DNA of 64,000 nt, taken from positions 25,243-89,242 of the IMG/VR virus record IMGVR_UViG_3300022592_000003, one strand, 5' to 3'. The stretch comes from a virus. Positions 8,920 through 16,979 of the stretch are shown piece by piece (the stretch's first letter is position 1; each line of letters opens with the position of its first letter). A program made the translations under genes and the position numbers. The notes under the pieces are model-generated. The model saw only the letters and a program-made list of their open reading frames with translations. It was not told the DNA's origin and did no database searches.

Positions 8920-9236
8920 AAAGAGTAGTTAGGTCTGATGGCACCGTTACAGTGGATTTAGGCACAGCAACTTATGGAGCTGGTGGTTTCAGCTACCCTA
9001 GTGTTTCCCATCAAACTTATGGCGGTGGAGGTTCTAAGTTTGATGATGTTATGAAAAAGACGTCAAACCTTCTCTCTAGAGAAAAACCTGTGTATAAAGA
9101 AGAGCCTGTATACAGCGTAGAAGATCAGGCAGCAACAATTGAGAATCTTATCGCTGATTTCTTGCCGGATTCAGATAAAGATTTACCTCGTAAAATAGCT
9201 GTTGCGGTAGTAGAAGAACTAAGAAAGGGCATGTAA
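8916..9236 (+). CDS. hypothetical protein
   Basis: 106 residues, overlapping the exonuclease stop (ATGA). The first half is Gly/Tyr/Ser-rich and looks disordered; the last 40 residues (IENLIADFLPDSDKDLPRKI) look helical. A ribosome site (AGGAGG) precedes ATG. Not recognised. Confidence 0.7.
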   Translation: MKRVVRSDGTVTVDLGTATYGAGGFSYPSVSHQTYGGGGSKFDDVMKKTSNLLSREKPVYKEEPVYSVEDQAATIENLIADFLPDSDKDLPRKIAVAVVEELRKGM

Positions 9237-9718
9237 TGTCTATATCTAGAGATGTGTTAGCCGCAGTTAACGAGCTCGGGTTCTCACTTACCCCAAAGCC
9301 TGAGGAAGATATTCCGGCACTACCTCGTGACATTACTGAGCTGGATGATGATGGTCTTATGGACTTGTTCGTACAGTTCACACAATGGAACGATCACCTA
9401 GCCGGTGCACAGGCTATCGCCATTATCAATGAGCGTGAAGCCCAGCGTGCACTAGACAACGCTGAGGCCAAGGCTATGCTTAAGCACTGGACCGGAGCTA
9501 AGGGTGATCGTGTTGCCCTAGTTAAGGCACAGATTGCTGATAGTCAGGACATCCAAGACCTACAACACGAGCTAGATGTTAAGTATGCTTTTAGAAAGCT
9601 TATTGAGACTCGTACTTCAAACGTAGAGCGTGACTCCCAGTTAGTGTCACGTGAGCTAACACGTCGTACTTCAGATGGTGGTGGCATGAGGGCAAGGACA
9701 AGGAGGTTCACAGCATGA
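9236..9718 (+). CDS. hypothetical helical protein
   Basis: 160 residues, start overlapping the previous stop by one base. It is largely helical and charged, with a likely coiled coil across residues 60-135 and an Arg-rich tail (MRARTRRFTA). It is embedded in the recombination operon but gives no catalytic motif. Not recognised. Confidence 0.72.
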   Translation: MSISRDVLAAVNELGFSLTPKPEEDIPALPRDITELDDDGLMDLFVQFTQWNDHLAGAQAIAIINEREAQRALDNAEAKAMLKHWTGAKGDRVALVKAQIADSQDIQDLQHELDVKYAFRKLIETRTSNVERDSQLVSRELTRRTSDGGGMRARTRRFTA

Positions 9719-9795
9719 AGCAAGTATTAGGCTTTCTTATGATTATTGTAGGAACATCCGTCGGCATGAGCATCTTCTTTGGGGGTAAGAAATGA
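9715..9795 (+). CDS. 26-residue membrane peptide
   Basis: A very short gene coupled at both ends: ATG overlaps the previous stop (ATGA) and its TGA overlaps the next ATG. AGGAGG lies 8 bases upstream. The peptide is one hydrophobic helix (VLGFLMIIVGTSVGMSIFF) ending in GGKK, a plausible single transmembrane segment. Function unknown; the perfect fit in the operon argues it is real. Confidence 0.6.
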   Translation: MKQVLGFLMIIVGTSVGMSIFFGGKK

Positions 9796-10343
9796 TTATT
9801 GGCCTTACAGGTTATGCACAGTCCGGTAAAGATACCGTAGCTAAGGTCTTAGTTGAGAACTACGGCTTTACTCGTGTAGCGTTTGCAGATAAGATTCGGG
9901 AGTATCTTTATGAGATGAACCCTATGTTTGATTCTATCGCCGGTGAGCCTGTATTCGTACGAGATCGTGTAGACCGTGATGGTTGGGAGAAGGCTAAGCA
10001 ATCTCCTCAGATCCGTCGTCTCCTACAGAACTCTGGTGTAGCTGCTCGTAAAGTTTTTGGCCCACAATTTTGGGTACATGAGGCGATGAAATCTATGCTA
10101 ACTGATCCTAGAATAGATATGAATTATGTAATAACTGATGTTCGTTTTCTTAATGAGGCGGACATGATTCGGGCCAATAATGGGCAAATTTGGCGTATCA
10201 AACGTATGGGTATTGAGGCAGTCAATGGTCATATCTCAGAGCATGAGCTTGACGATTACAAGGTTGACCAGATCTTTACTAACAACGGAACTCTAGAGGA
10301 TCTAGAGCTCATGATTAAGACAAGGATGATGGCATATGCCTAG
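9792..10343 (+). CDS. deoxynucleoside monophosphate kinase-like P-loop enzyme
   Basis: 183 residues. The P-loop GLTGYAQSGKDT (4-15) and VAFADKIREYLYEMNP, followed by VITDVRFLNEAD, match the phage dNMP kinases (T4 gp1-like), which phosphorylate dNMPs for DNA synthesis. It fits with the class II ribonucleotide reductase at 26148. The ATG overlaps the stop of the 26-residue peptide. Confidence 0.8.
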   Translation: MIIGLTGYAQSGKDTVAKVLVENYGFTRVAFADKIREYLYEMNPMFDSIAGEPVFVRDRVDRDGWEKAKQSPQIRRLLQNSGVAARKVFGPQFWVHEAMKSMLTDPRIDMNYVITDVRFLNEADMIRANNGQIWRIKRMGIEAVNGHISEHELDDYKVDQIFTNNGTLEDLELMIKTRMMAYA

Positions 10344-10692
10344 TCAGAGTAGGAAGCATCGTGGCTACAGATCTCAGAAGGTTGTGGCAAATTACCTGGC
10401 AGCTCATGGATTCCCTTTTGCCGAATCTACCGGAGCTGGTCGTTCTGGAACTGACATTACCGGTACTGTGGGTATTGATTGGGAAGTAAAAGCCCGTAAG
10501 GATTTCAGCCCCAGCGCCGTTATAAAGCAGCTTAAGGATCGGTCTAATGGGAAAGACCTACCCGTAGCTGTTCTCCGCTTAAACGGGCAGGGAGAGGTCA
10601 ATATAGGGGAATGGGTGACCATCCTTAGATTAGAAGATTTTGTTAATCTCATAAGAGATGCCGGTTATGGAGACCCGAGAGATACAGCTTAA
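10336..10692 (+). CDS. Holliday-junction resolvase-like nuclease
   Basis: 118 residues, overlapping the kinase by 8 bases. KHRGYRSQKVVANYLAAHGF is followed by GAGRSGTDITGTVGIDWEVK: an early Glu position is not clear, but GTDI and the E-x-K of WEVKARKDFS give the nuclease core of Hjc-type resolvases found in many actinophages. It would resolve recombination or replication branches before packaging. Confidence 0.75.
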   Translation: MPSQSRKHRGYRSQKVVANYLAAHGFPFAESTGAGRSGTDITGTVGIDWEVKARKDFSPSAVIKQLKDRSNGKDLPVAVLRLNGQGEVNIGEWVTILRLEDFVNLIRDAGYGDPRDTA

Positions 10693-10739
10693 GGTATAGT
10701 TTTCCTCGGGTGGGCACATACCCTAAAGGACTACAAACC

Positions 10740-11024
10740 GTGAATGAAGTAACAAAAGAAGAAGAGAAGTTCCTGCGTGTAAGCGCCGGATCTAATGCAC
10801 AATCCGTTGGCTCAGCTATCGCACATGCTCTATATGAATCCCCTCAGATCAAGCTACGTGCAGTAGGAGCCTCAGCAGTAAACCAAGCAGTAAAAGCAAT
10901 AGCCATCGCTAGAGGATACGTAGCCCCTAGGGGACTAGATCTTAGCTGTCGCCCAGGTTTCACAACCGTGGAGTCGAGAGACGGATCTATTTCTGCAATT
11001 GTCTTTACTATCTCGGTCAATTAA
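10740..11024 (+). CDS. SpoVS-like DNA/RNA-binding protein
   Basis: 94 residues from GTG at 10740, chosen for AAAGGA 9 bases upstream; an earlier GTG at 10710 has no site. It aligns along its length with Bacillus stage V sporulation protein S (86 residues): FLRVSAGSNAQSVGSAIAHA, then VGASAVNQAVKAIAIARGY and VAPRGLDLSCRPGFT. SpoVS has an Alba-like nucleic-acid-binding fold. In a phage it may bind DNA or RNA or interfere with host regulation; that is inference. It ends the first operon segment. Confidence 0.8.
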   Translation: MNEVTKEEEKFLRVSAGSNAQSVGSAIAHALYESPQIKLRAVGASAVNQAVKAIAIARGYVAPRGLDLSCRPGFTTVESRDGSISAIVFTISVN

Positions 11025-11054
11025 CATAGAGCTCTCTAACAGTTAGGTACCATA

Positions 11055-11405
11055 ATGGCAAAGTCAGATCTAGATTCTGCGGTAGCCGCAGAAAACACAC
11101 AGGGACGTAAGTCAGTAGGCCGTGAAGGAACAAAGTTCACTTCTCCGTCTGCTTCACCAAAGTCCGGCACACTCGTAGGCAAGAAGAATACTGCCGCTGG
11201 AGATCCAGCAGTTACAAACCCAGGTATTCGTGCCAACGCTCCTTACGCAGGAGAAAAGAAGGGTGCTGCATACTCAATCAAGGCAACATACATGAAGCAG
11301 ACTGCACCAGAAGCTGGCCTTACTCAGGCTAACGGTCGTATCGTCTCACCAGCAGTCACTCGTCAGAAGGACTCTTGGTCACAGGGACTTGAAACATCCT
11401 ACTAA
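11055..11405 (+). CDS. hypothetical low-complexity protein
   Basis: 116 residues rich in Ala, Gly, Thr, Lys and Ser with short repeated KSGTLVGKK-like stretches and no hydrophobic core; probably disordered. No good ribosome site: ATG lies close after a TACCAT box. It resembles the small tail-end virion accessory genes further right more than its neighbours. Not recognised. Confidence 0.6.
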   Translation: MAKSDLDSAVAAENTQGRKSVGREGTKFTSPSASPKSGTLVGKKNTAAGDPAVTNPGIRANAPYAGEKKGAAYSIKATYMKQTAPEAGLTQANGRIVSPAVTRQKDSWSQGLETSY

Positions 11406-11417
11406 TTCGTATATAAT
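11389..11417 (+). promoter_or_regulatory. promoter for the 11467 operon
   Basis: TTGAAA (11389-11394), 17-base spacer, TATAAT (11412-11417), the best sigma-70-like match in the window. It is followed by GAAAATAG, the shared downstream pattern. The transcript would start inside the 5' part of the hairpin at 11421. Confidence 0.7.
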
Positions 11418-11420
11418 GAA

Positions 11421-11448
11421 AATAGGGCCTTTTAAGTAAGGCCCTATT
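11421..11448 (+). terminator. hairpin after the 11055 gene
   Basis: An 11-bp perfect stem AATAGGGCCTT/AAGGCCCTATT (11421-11431 with 11438-11448), 6-base loop. It would end the upstream transcript; because it lies just after the promoter start site it would also form the very 5' end of the next mRNA. Confidence 0.65.
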
Positions 11449-11466
11449 ATCACGCTGGAGGGCGCA

Positions 11467-11706
11467 ATGAGTTTAAGCACGCTATATCAAGAAGCTAAAG
11501 AAAAGAATACCTTTATTATAGGTATGTGCGTCGTAGGCCAGTGGGCTGCAACACTAACCGATGCCGATAAAATAGCTTTTGACAATTCACTTAATGATGA
11601 CGACTTCTCTACGAGGAGTCTATTTCCCATTTACAAATCTGCAGGTGCAACATTCGGACTCACATCTCTACGAGAGCATAGAAACGGAAACTGTTCATGT
11701 CGCTAG
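11467..11706 (+). CDS. hypothetical protein
   Basis: 79 residues with GGAGGG 6 bases before ATG, ending in a Cys-containing tail (CSCR) and overlapping the next gene by 10 bases. The sequence LYQEAKEKNTFIIGMCVVGQ and acidic middle have no motif I know. Probably coupled to the phosphoesterase. Confidence 0.65.
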   Translation: MSLSTLYQEAKEKNTFIIGMCVVGQWAATLTDADKIAFDNSLNDDDFSTRSLFPIYKSAGATFGLTSLREHRNGNCSCR

Positions 11707-12866
11707 AAGACGCATACAATAACGCTAAAGCAGATGTTGCAGCCTCATCAGGCTTAAACTCTATAGATAAACTACTAAAGGCTAATGGTCTTACCCCTGA
11801 AGATGTGGGCAAGATTAGCAAGGTCAGCCTATCAAACAACCCTGATGATACAAAGATTGTTATCTCCCCTAAGTGGAGCGAAGGACCTGCATGGCAGCCT
11901 GTACAGGCAGCAGATCCAGTTATCATTAATCCAAAAATTCCCCAGACCCCTGCTTTGATTAGCAGTGGCTGGAAGGTAGCTATTGCGCTACCAGATCCAC
12001 AGATTGGATACCGTCGTTATGAAGACGGAAGCGTAGACCCATTCCACGATGAGGCAGCAATGGATGTTGCTTTACAAATCGTTGGACTTGATCACGGTCA
12101 TGCAGTGGACCAAGTAATCAACTTAGGAGACTTCCTAGATCTTCCTATGTACGGAACCTACGAACAAGAGGCTAACTTTGCACATACTGCTCAACTTGCT
12201 ATTAATCGTGGTCACCGCTTCCTTGCTGAGCAGCGTGTTAATGCCGGAACCGGAGCCAGGATCATTCTTCTTGAAGGCAATCACGACAAGCGCCTTAACC
12301 GTTTTATCAATACTAATGCTGCTGCAGCTTACGGTATTAAAGTAGCTAATACGCCTGAGGCTTGGCCTGTGCTAAGCTTGCAGAACCTATTGCGTTGTGA
12401 TGAACTTGGAGTGGAGTTTATTGATGGTTACCCTGCTGCTGCACATTGGATTAATAAGCGTCTCCGTGCTATGCATGGCGATAGGGCTAACGCATCTGGT
12501 TCGACGGCTGCCCAGTATGCGAATTCGAATCCGAATATTTCGACACTCTTTGGCCATACACATCGCATGGAACAACAGTCTAAGACTGTCTTTGATCGTG
12601 ATCAAGCCATTAAGAGCGTTTCTTTTAGTCCAGGGTGCCTCTGCCGGGTGGACGGAGCTGTCCCTTCCGTCAAGGGTGGTGTGGATGTCAAAGGCCAAGC
12701 GCTTCAGTATTTTGAAAATTGGCAACAAGGAGTAAGCGTTATCTTCTTCAAAGACGGAGATGATGATAGCTTCCACTTCGATCAGGTCCATATCCACAAA
12801 GGCAAGACTATGTACCGTGGACAAGAAATCCACTCTACCGTGGACGTAGTGGGTAACCCACTATAG
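11697..12866 (+). CDS. calcineurin-like metallophosphoesterase
   Basis: 389 residues. After an 85-residue N-terminal extension the metal-binding motifs appear in order: LPDPQIGY (D-x-Q in place of D-x-H), NLGDFLD (GD), LEGNHDKR (GNHD), AMHGD and LFGHTHRME (GHTHR). These coordinate two metals and hydrolyse phosphodiesters or nucleotides. The target is unknown; in phages such enzymes have been proposed in DNA repair or nucleotide control. It ends at a two-way terminator. Confidence 0.85.
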   Translation: MSLEDAYNNAKADVAASSGLNSIDKLLKANGLTPEDVGKISKVSLSNNPDDTKIVISPKWSEGPAWQPVQAADPVIINPKIPQTPALISSGWKVAIALPDPQIGYRRYEDGSVDPFHDEAAMDVALQIVGLDHGHAVDQVINLGDFLDLPMYGTYEQEANFAHTAQLAINRGHRFLAEQRVNAGTGARIILLEGNHDKRLNRFINTNAAAAYGIKVANTPEAWPVLSLQNLLRCDELGVEFIDGYPAAAHWINKRLRAMHGDRANASGSTAAQYANSNPNISTLFGHTHRMEQQSKTVFDRDQAIKSVSFSPGCLCRVDGAVPSVKGGVDVKGQALQYFENWQQGVSVIFFKDGDDDSFHFDQVHIHKGKTMYRGQEIHSTVDVVGNPL

Positions 12867-12869
12867 TAA

Positions 12870-12895
12870 AAAAGCCCCCAGTAATGGGGGCTTTT
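12870..12895. terminator. bidirectional terminator
   Basis: AAAAGCCCCC/GGGGGCTTTT (12870-12879 with 12886-12895), 6-base loop, A and T tracts on the two sides. It lies between the convergent phosphoesterase and endolysin genes and can end both. Confidence 0.85.
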
Positions 12896-12907
12896 CTATT
12901 TATTAAC

Positions 12908-13714
12908 TTAGTCGAGATGCTTCATGATCTCGCCCCATGTACCTGGGCCGACGATTCCATTTGAATCTAGATCTGGGCTGTCATCTTGAATAGCGATGAT
13001 AGCTTTCTTTGTAGCTGGGCCGTAATCTCCATCAGCATCGAGATCAAGCGCTTGCTGAATAAGCTTTACAGCGTCGCCCTTATCGCCAGGCTTAATCTGT
13101 CCTGGGAATGGTGGGATTACCTTTGCTACTGGTGTAGAAGGTGCTGCTACAGTTCCGTCCTTATAAGCTGGACGACCAAAGCCAACAACAGAGGCCCAGA
13201 GATGGCGCTTGTTATCTACCTTGTATCCACGGACATTCATAGCGCACTCGCCACCGTTGTTAGGTGAGCCCTTAGGCTTTGAGTCTGGGGTGGTGTTTCC
13301 TTCTACGGTTGTGATAGTTCCATCGCCGTTATCCTTGACCACAATACCAACGTGTTGGATTGGGCTATCTGGCTTGGCTTGTGGAATAAAGGAGAAGTAA
13401 ACAAGATCGCCTGGCTGTGGGTGAGCATTTGCTGCATCAGCCCATGTACCAGCCTTCTTAAACGCTGCTGCACCGGTTGGGGTGTATACAGTGTTAGGGA
13501 TCTTTACTCCCGCTTTATCAGCGCACCACATCATGAGGCTTCCACACCATGCCTGGAAGTTAGCCTTAGTGAAAGCGCCATAGATTGTTTCGTTATCCTT
13601 AGGGCCTTCAATAACGCCAACCTGTGACTTAGCTACTTCAAGCATACGAGCTGCTGTGCCGGGTTGTGCTGTGGTTACCGGAGGAACCGGATTTCCTACG
13701 TTTCCTAGTGCCAT
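12908..13714 (-). CDS. endolysin: CHAP-type hydrolase with peptidoglycan-binding domain
   Basis: 268 residues. Residues 20-180 form a CHAP/NlpC-like domain with Cys57 (QAWCGSLMMWC), His121 (IQHVGIVV) and Glu138/Asn140 (TVEGNT) as the likely catalytic set, which cleaves peptidoglycan amide bonds. Residues 208-268 (IKPGDKGDAVKLIQQALDLD then GDYGPATKKAI and GIVGPGTWGEIM) are a peptidoglycan-binding domain. No signal peptide, so release needs a holin; two membrane-protein genes follow upstream in the same operon. Site GGAGT precedes ATG. Confidence 0.9.
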   Translation of the reverse strand: MALGNVGNPVPPVTTAQPGTAARMLEVAKSQVGVIEGPKDNETIYGAFTKANFQAWCGSLMMWCADKAGVKIPNTVYTPTGAAAFKKAGTWADAANAHPQPGDLVYFSFIPQAKPDSPIQHVGIVVKDNGDGTITTVEGNTTPDSKPKGSPNNGGECAMNVRGYKVDNKRHLWASVVGFGRPAYKDGTVAAPSTPVAKVIPPFPGQIKPGDKGDAVKLIQQALDLDADGDYGPATKKAIIAIQDDSPDLDSNGIVGPGTWGEIMKHLD

Positions 13715-13724
13715 GTTTTACTCC

Positions 13725-14111
13725 TTAGTTATAGTGTGGGTCGTCTTCTGGTGCTGCTGGTGCCTCTGGTGCTGCAATTACTGGTGCAGCTGTCTTAGCG
13801 TCTGGTGCAATTGTGATTGCTGTACCTGACTGGTTAGCTTCAACCTGAAGATCAGCAGCTGTCTTAGAGTTTACATCAACTGCGGCAAATGCAGAGTTAA
13901 TTTCATCCATAGATAGCTTACCATCATTCATAAATCCACGGGCAAGCTTCTCTACAACTGCGGCAACTGCTGTTAGACCAGCAACTGTTACAGCCTTGAG
14001 TACTGAAATACCTGCCACTGAACCAGCACCAATTACTGATAGGCCTGATGCGGCAAATACTGCGACAATACGCAGAAGAATATTGCCGGTTAGTTTAAGT
14101 CCGTCTTTCAT
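13725..14111 (-). CDS. membrane protein, holin candidate
   Basis: 128 residues. Residues 10-60 contain two adjacent Ala/Gly/Val-rich hydrophobic stretches (IVAVFAASGLSVIGAGSVAG and AVTVAGLTAVAAVV), then a charged helix and an Ala/Pro-rich, acidic tail. It lies 10 bases upstream of endolysin and overlaps the next gene by one base. The hairpin-like membrane topology next to endolysin makes a holin or antiholin plausible, but no family signature is visible. Confidence 0.6.
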   Translation of the reverse strand: MKDGLKLTGNILLRIVAVFAASGLSVIGAGSVAGISVLKAVTVAGLTAVAAVVEKLARGFMNDGKLSMDEINSAFAAVDVNSKTAADLQVEANQSGTAITIAPDAKTAAPVIAAPEAPAAPEDDPHYN

Positions 14112-14293
14112 TATTCATCCTTAGGGTTACGAAGGCGTAGGGTAAGAATCCACACTACAAAAGATGCTAGGGTTACCTTACCAATTACGGTTTTAGCTGA
14201 GCCTGTGAGCACAAGCCAAGCTGAGAATAGCCCTACAAATGTCCAGATTTCACCAAAGAAATCTGACGAGATGTCTTTAAAGAATTGCTTCAT
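14111..14293 (-). CDS. small two-helix membrane protein
   Basis: 60 residues: amphipathic start, then two hydrophobic segments (WTFVGLFSAWLVLTGS and VTLASFVVWILTLRL) and a charged end RLRNPKDE. Overlaps its neighbours by one base on each side. Size and topology suit a class II holin; equally it could assist the surface protein upstream. Not assigned with certainty. Confidence 0.6.
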   Translation of the reverse strand: MKQFFKDISSDFFGEIWTFVGLFSAWLVLTGSAKTVIGKVTLASFVVWILTLRLRNPKDE

Positions 14294-16485
14294 TAGTTAC
14301 CGAATCTCCTTCTTACGGCGGCAATGACGGTTGTCAATACCAATATTTTTTTAGCTTTTTTACGTGTAATAGGTGACATATCGTTACCGATGTTAGCCAT
14401 GGCTACGAATGCGTGATTGAGAGCTTGTACACCTGGTACTGCCGCTAAAGCTCCGGTTACAGGAGTTTCGATTACGGGGACGGCAACGTCAGGTGCATTG
14501 AATGTTGTGCCGCCTGGTTGTCCGATAAATGTATCGCTCAAGGTTATCGCATCTGGAGGGATAGGGAGGCCTGAACCAGGTGGAGGTGGTGGAGGGGTTA
14601 GCTTTCCATCTTCTCCAACTACTTGTGGTTGTGTTTTAGTACCAAAGAATTCAATACCACCGTTTTCAACGCCAGCTTTATCTTCTTGAACGTGTGGCAC
14701 TAAATTTGACTCATCAGGTAGTTTGGGTATAGAATCAGGTAAGGAATCAGGATTATTAGGAATTAGGCCGGGGGTAGCAGATGAGTCTGTGGTGGGATCT
14801 GTGGAAGGTGCGGGAGCTGGCTGAGGATCTGCAGCAACGGGTGGGTTATCTGCGGCAGGCTGCGGTGCAGGAGCTGGGTCAGGTGCCGGATTGGGTGTTC
14901 CCTCTGGAGCGGGAGCTGGAGCGGGCTCTGGAGCAGGTGCCGGAGCATCGGTTCCAGCTGGATCCGCAGTCGCTGGAGCGTCTGCAGCCGCACTTGGATC
15001 AGCTGCAGCAGGATCCGGTGCATCAGCAGGTGCTGGCACGTCTGGCTGTGTCTGAGGCGCAGGATCGGGTGCAGCAACTGGAGCAGGAGCTGGTGCAGGC
15101 AAAGGATCTGGTTGTTGAGCGGAAACAGGTTGCGAATCAGATGGAAGAGGAGAAGTAGATGGTTGAACAGGTTCTGAAGGGGATTGCGCTGTTTGCGTGT
15201 CTTCTTGAGATGGCGATGGTTGTTGTGGTTCTACTGCTGGGTCTGGTGAAGGCGCTGGTGTAGGCGATGGATCCGATGAATTGGTTGGTGTTTGGTCCTG
15301 TGCTGTTGTTGTCGTTCCTGTTTCTGGTGTGGTCACTGAAAAAGTATCCTGAGGAGCAGAAACCGAAGACGTCTCTTGAACCGTGGATGTTGGAGTCTCG
15401 GATGGCAATGGAGCGGGACTTGGCACGACTACGGGAGCAGGCTCAGGAAGAAAAATAGTCACTGGGTTTGAGTACGATGAGTACATCTGTGCCGTATCTT
15501 GGTCTGACCTAATAGTGAATGTATAAGACTTATTCCATCCAGCGGTAGAGGCCACTACGGAAGCGTCTATTGTTAGGCTGGTGGTTGTAGATGCCACGCC
15601 CCAACCTCCAACACCGTCAGTCCACATAACGGCATATCGCTCAGGCAACAAGCCTTCTGAAGGCGCATCCCACGAAAGAGTTACTGTTGCCCCATCAACT
15701 GTACCTAATAAATTAGCAGGTGGGTTTATGACCTTAGATGGGATTGCTGCTAGTGCATCTTTAACAGATTGCAAAGCTGCAGCTGCTTGGTCTATAGCTG
15801 GCAATAAAGCTGGGTCTTTAGTGTAAGTTGTTGTAGATCCCTGACCAAACCATGAGGCCGGCATTACCTGCGAGTTGCCTGAAGGTGGGACTACATATAG
15901 GGTGGAGCATGCGCCACCACCATTTTCATAGTACCAGGCATCCATATTGTATGCGGTACCGGCTGTAAGCTGAATAGGTTGGCTCCAAGAGCCGCCGCAA
16001 CCCTTATCTCTCCAGTCATTGTTAATTAGCTGACCGTTTAAGGTCATATACCAACCATCATCAGCAATGTTCATAAACTTGTATGCGCCAGTATCTGGGA
16101 CGGTAATAGTTCCATAATAGTGGATAACTACATGGTCGTTATTACATCCCGCAACTGATCCAGCACCCCAGTTAACGGCTATCTGTGTAAAGACGGTTGA
16201 ACGACAAAATGTGTTTGCATTTGGTGTCCTAGTAGCAGAGCTGTTGTAGACGTCTACTTTAATTCCGGATCCGGTAGGGGTAACGACAGGTATGCTACTG
16301 TTGTCATAGGCTGCCTGTGCAGCGTCTAATGCGGTTTGGGTAGCGGTAACGGCACTATTAGCATTATCTACTAAAGTGTTGTACTCAGTTAAAGAGTAGG
16401 TTCCTGCTGCAGAGGCTGGTGATTCAAATAGTGTGGTATAAAAAGCTGCGAATAGTAGTACAAATATTGCTGCAAATAAGCGCAA
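14293..16485 (-). CDS. secreted PA14/fibronectin III surface protein with long Pro/Ala-rich linker
   Basis: 730 residues from a TTG start; AAGGAG lies about 12 bases upstream. Residues 1-26 form a signal peptide (hydrophobic core, ASA cleavage). Residues about 65-205 resemble a PA14 domain (VVIHYYGTITVPDTG, FMNIADDGWYMTLNGQLI), which in other proteins binds glycans; 255-345 is a fibronectin type III domain; about 350-590 is a Pro/Ala/Thr/Asp linker with PAPAPEP-like repeats. The C-terminus has a short hydrophobic stretch with KKAKK and RRR. No LPxTG motif. Likely exported to the host surface during infection, perhaps altering adsorption. Confidence 0.82.
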   Translation of the reverse strand: MRLFAAIFVLLFAAFYTTLFESPASAAGTYSLTEYNTLVDNANSAVTATQTALDAAQAAYDNSSIPVVTPTGSGIKVDVYNSSATRTPNANTFCRSTVFTQIAVNWGAGSVAGCNNDHVVIHYYGTITVPDTGAYKFMNIADDGWYMTLNGQLINNDWRDKGCGGSWSQPIQLTAGTAYNMDAWYYENGGGACSTLYVVPPSGNSQVMPASWFGQGSTTTYTKDPALLPAIDQAAAALQSVKDALAAIPSKVINPPANLLGTVDGATVTLSWDAPSEGLLPERYAVMWTDGVGGWGVASTTTSLTIDASVVASTAGWNKSYTFTIRSDQDTAQMYSSYSNPVTIFLPEPAPVVVPSPAPLPSETPTSTVQETSSVSAPQDTFSVTTPETGTTTTAQDQTPTNSSDPSPTPAPSPDPAVEPQQPSPSQEDTQTAQSPSEPVQPSTSPLPSDSQPVSAQQPDPLPAPAPAPVAAPDPAPQTQPDVPAPADAPDPAAADPSAAADAPATADPAGTDAPAPAPEPAPAPAPEGTPNPAPDPAPAPQPAADNPPVAADPQPAPAPSTDPTTDSSATPGLIPNNPDSLPDSIPKLPDESNLVPHVQEDKAGVENGGIEFFGTKTQPQVVGEDGKLTPPPPPPGSGLPIPPDAITLSDTFIGQPGGTTFNAPDVAVPVIETPVTGALAAVPGVQALNHAFVAMANIGNDMSPITRKKAKKILVLTTVIAAVRRRFGN
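14800..15290 (-). repeat. Pro/Ala-rich repeat-coding tract
   Basis: Degenerate short repeats encoding PAPAP, PDPA, ADPA and similar units within the PA14 protein. This tract gives long open frames on the other strand that are not genes. Variation in copy number between isolates would be expected. Confidence 0.6.
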
Positions 16486-16494
16486 TTGTTTTAT

Positions 16495-16524
16495 AACTAT
16501 CTCCTTCTATGGTCATAGATAGTT
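16495..16524. promoter_or_regulatory. inverted repeat between divergent genes
   Basis: AACTATCT (16495-16502) and AGATAGTT (16517-16524), 14-base spacer. On the minus strand mRNA it would fold over part of the ribosome site AAGGAGATAG of the PA14 gene. It could equally be an operator in DNA. Confidence 0.45.
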
Positions 16525-16592
16525 TAACATTACAAGGTGTATTTTTGTCGGCATACTACGTTCATTGTAACTACGAACCGTGTGGAGCTTTT

Positions 16593-16910
16593 ATGAGCGT
16601 AGGTAATGCTGCAAACTGGACTCAGATTATTTGGGGGATTGCAACTCTATTTATTTTTATAGTTACAACAGTGTGGGCATTTAGTAAGGTGTACTTCAAG
16701 CTCATGGGTGAGCTTAAAGAAATTAAGAATTACACATATAAGCGTAATAGCGGTGGGTCATTGATGGATAGCCTTCATCGAATTGAGGCTCGGAATGAGC
16801 GCCTAGATACGGCTATGGAAGAGAACACCCGTCTTACCCTAGAGACAGTCAAGTCCTTGTCTAAGCTAGAGGGACGCTTTAACAACCACCTCGAAGAGGG
16901 CAAGAATTAG
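16593..16910 (+). CDS. membrane-anchored coiled-coil protein, holin-like
   Basis: 105 residues from ATG at 16593, chosen because GTGGAG lies 7 bases upstream; an earlier in-frame ATG at 16509 has no site. One transmembrane segment (IIWGIATLFIFIVTTVWAF) is followed by a coiled coil (ELKEIKNYTYKR, RIEARNERLDTAMEENT). Single-pass membrane proteins with coiled coil next to lysis genes are found in many actinophages, some called holins. Function not proven. Confidence 0.65.
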   Translation: MSVGNAANWTQIIWGIATLFIFIVTTVWAFSKVYFKLMGELKEIKNYTYKRNSGGSLMDSLHRIEARNERLDTAMEENTRLTLETVKSLSKLEGRFNNHLEEGKN

Positions 16911-16936
16911 ACAACTTCTGAGTTATCCTATAGAAT
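16908..16936 (+). promoter_or_regulatory. promoter for the holin-like gene at 16980
   Basis: TAGACA (16908-16913), 17-base spacer, TAGAAT (16931-16936), then AGATATAG. It fits the shared pattern. The -35 overlaps the stop codon of the previous gene. Confidence 0.7.
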
Positions 16937-16979
16937 AGATATAGGCCCCCAAACGGGTTGGTATCTAACAAGGAGAATC

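Noticed and set aside
12387-12833. 148-codon minus-strand frame inside the phosphoesterase
   Set aside because: The plus strand carries GNHD and GHTHR motifs; the reverse frame has no start signal.
14417-15458. Long open frames on the plus strand across the PA14 gene
   Set aside because: They arise from the Pro/Ala-rich repeat tract of the real minus-strand gene; no ribosome sites.
16509-16592. Earlier ATG for the 16593 membrane protein
   Set aside because: No ribosome site in that direction and it would fall in the control region of the divergent gene.
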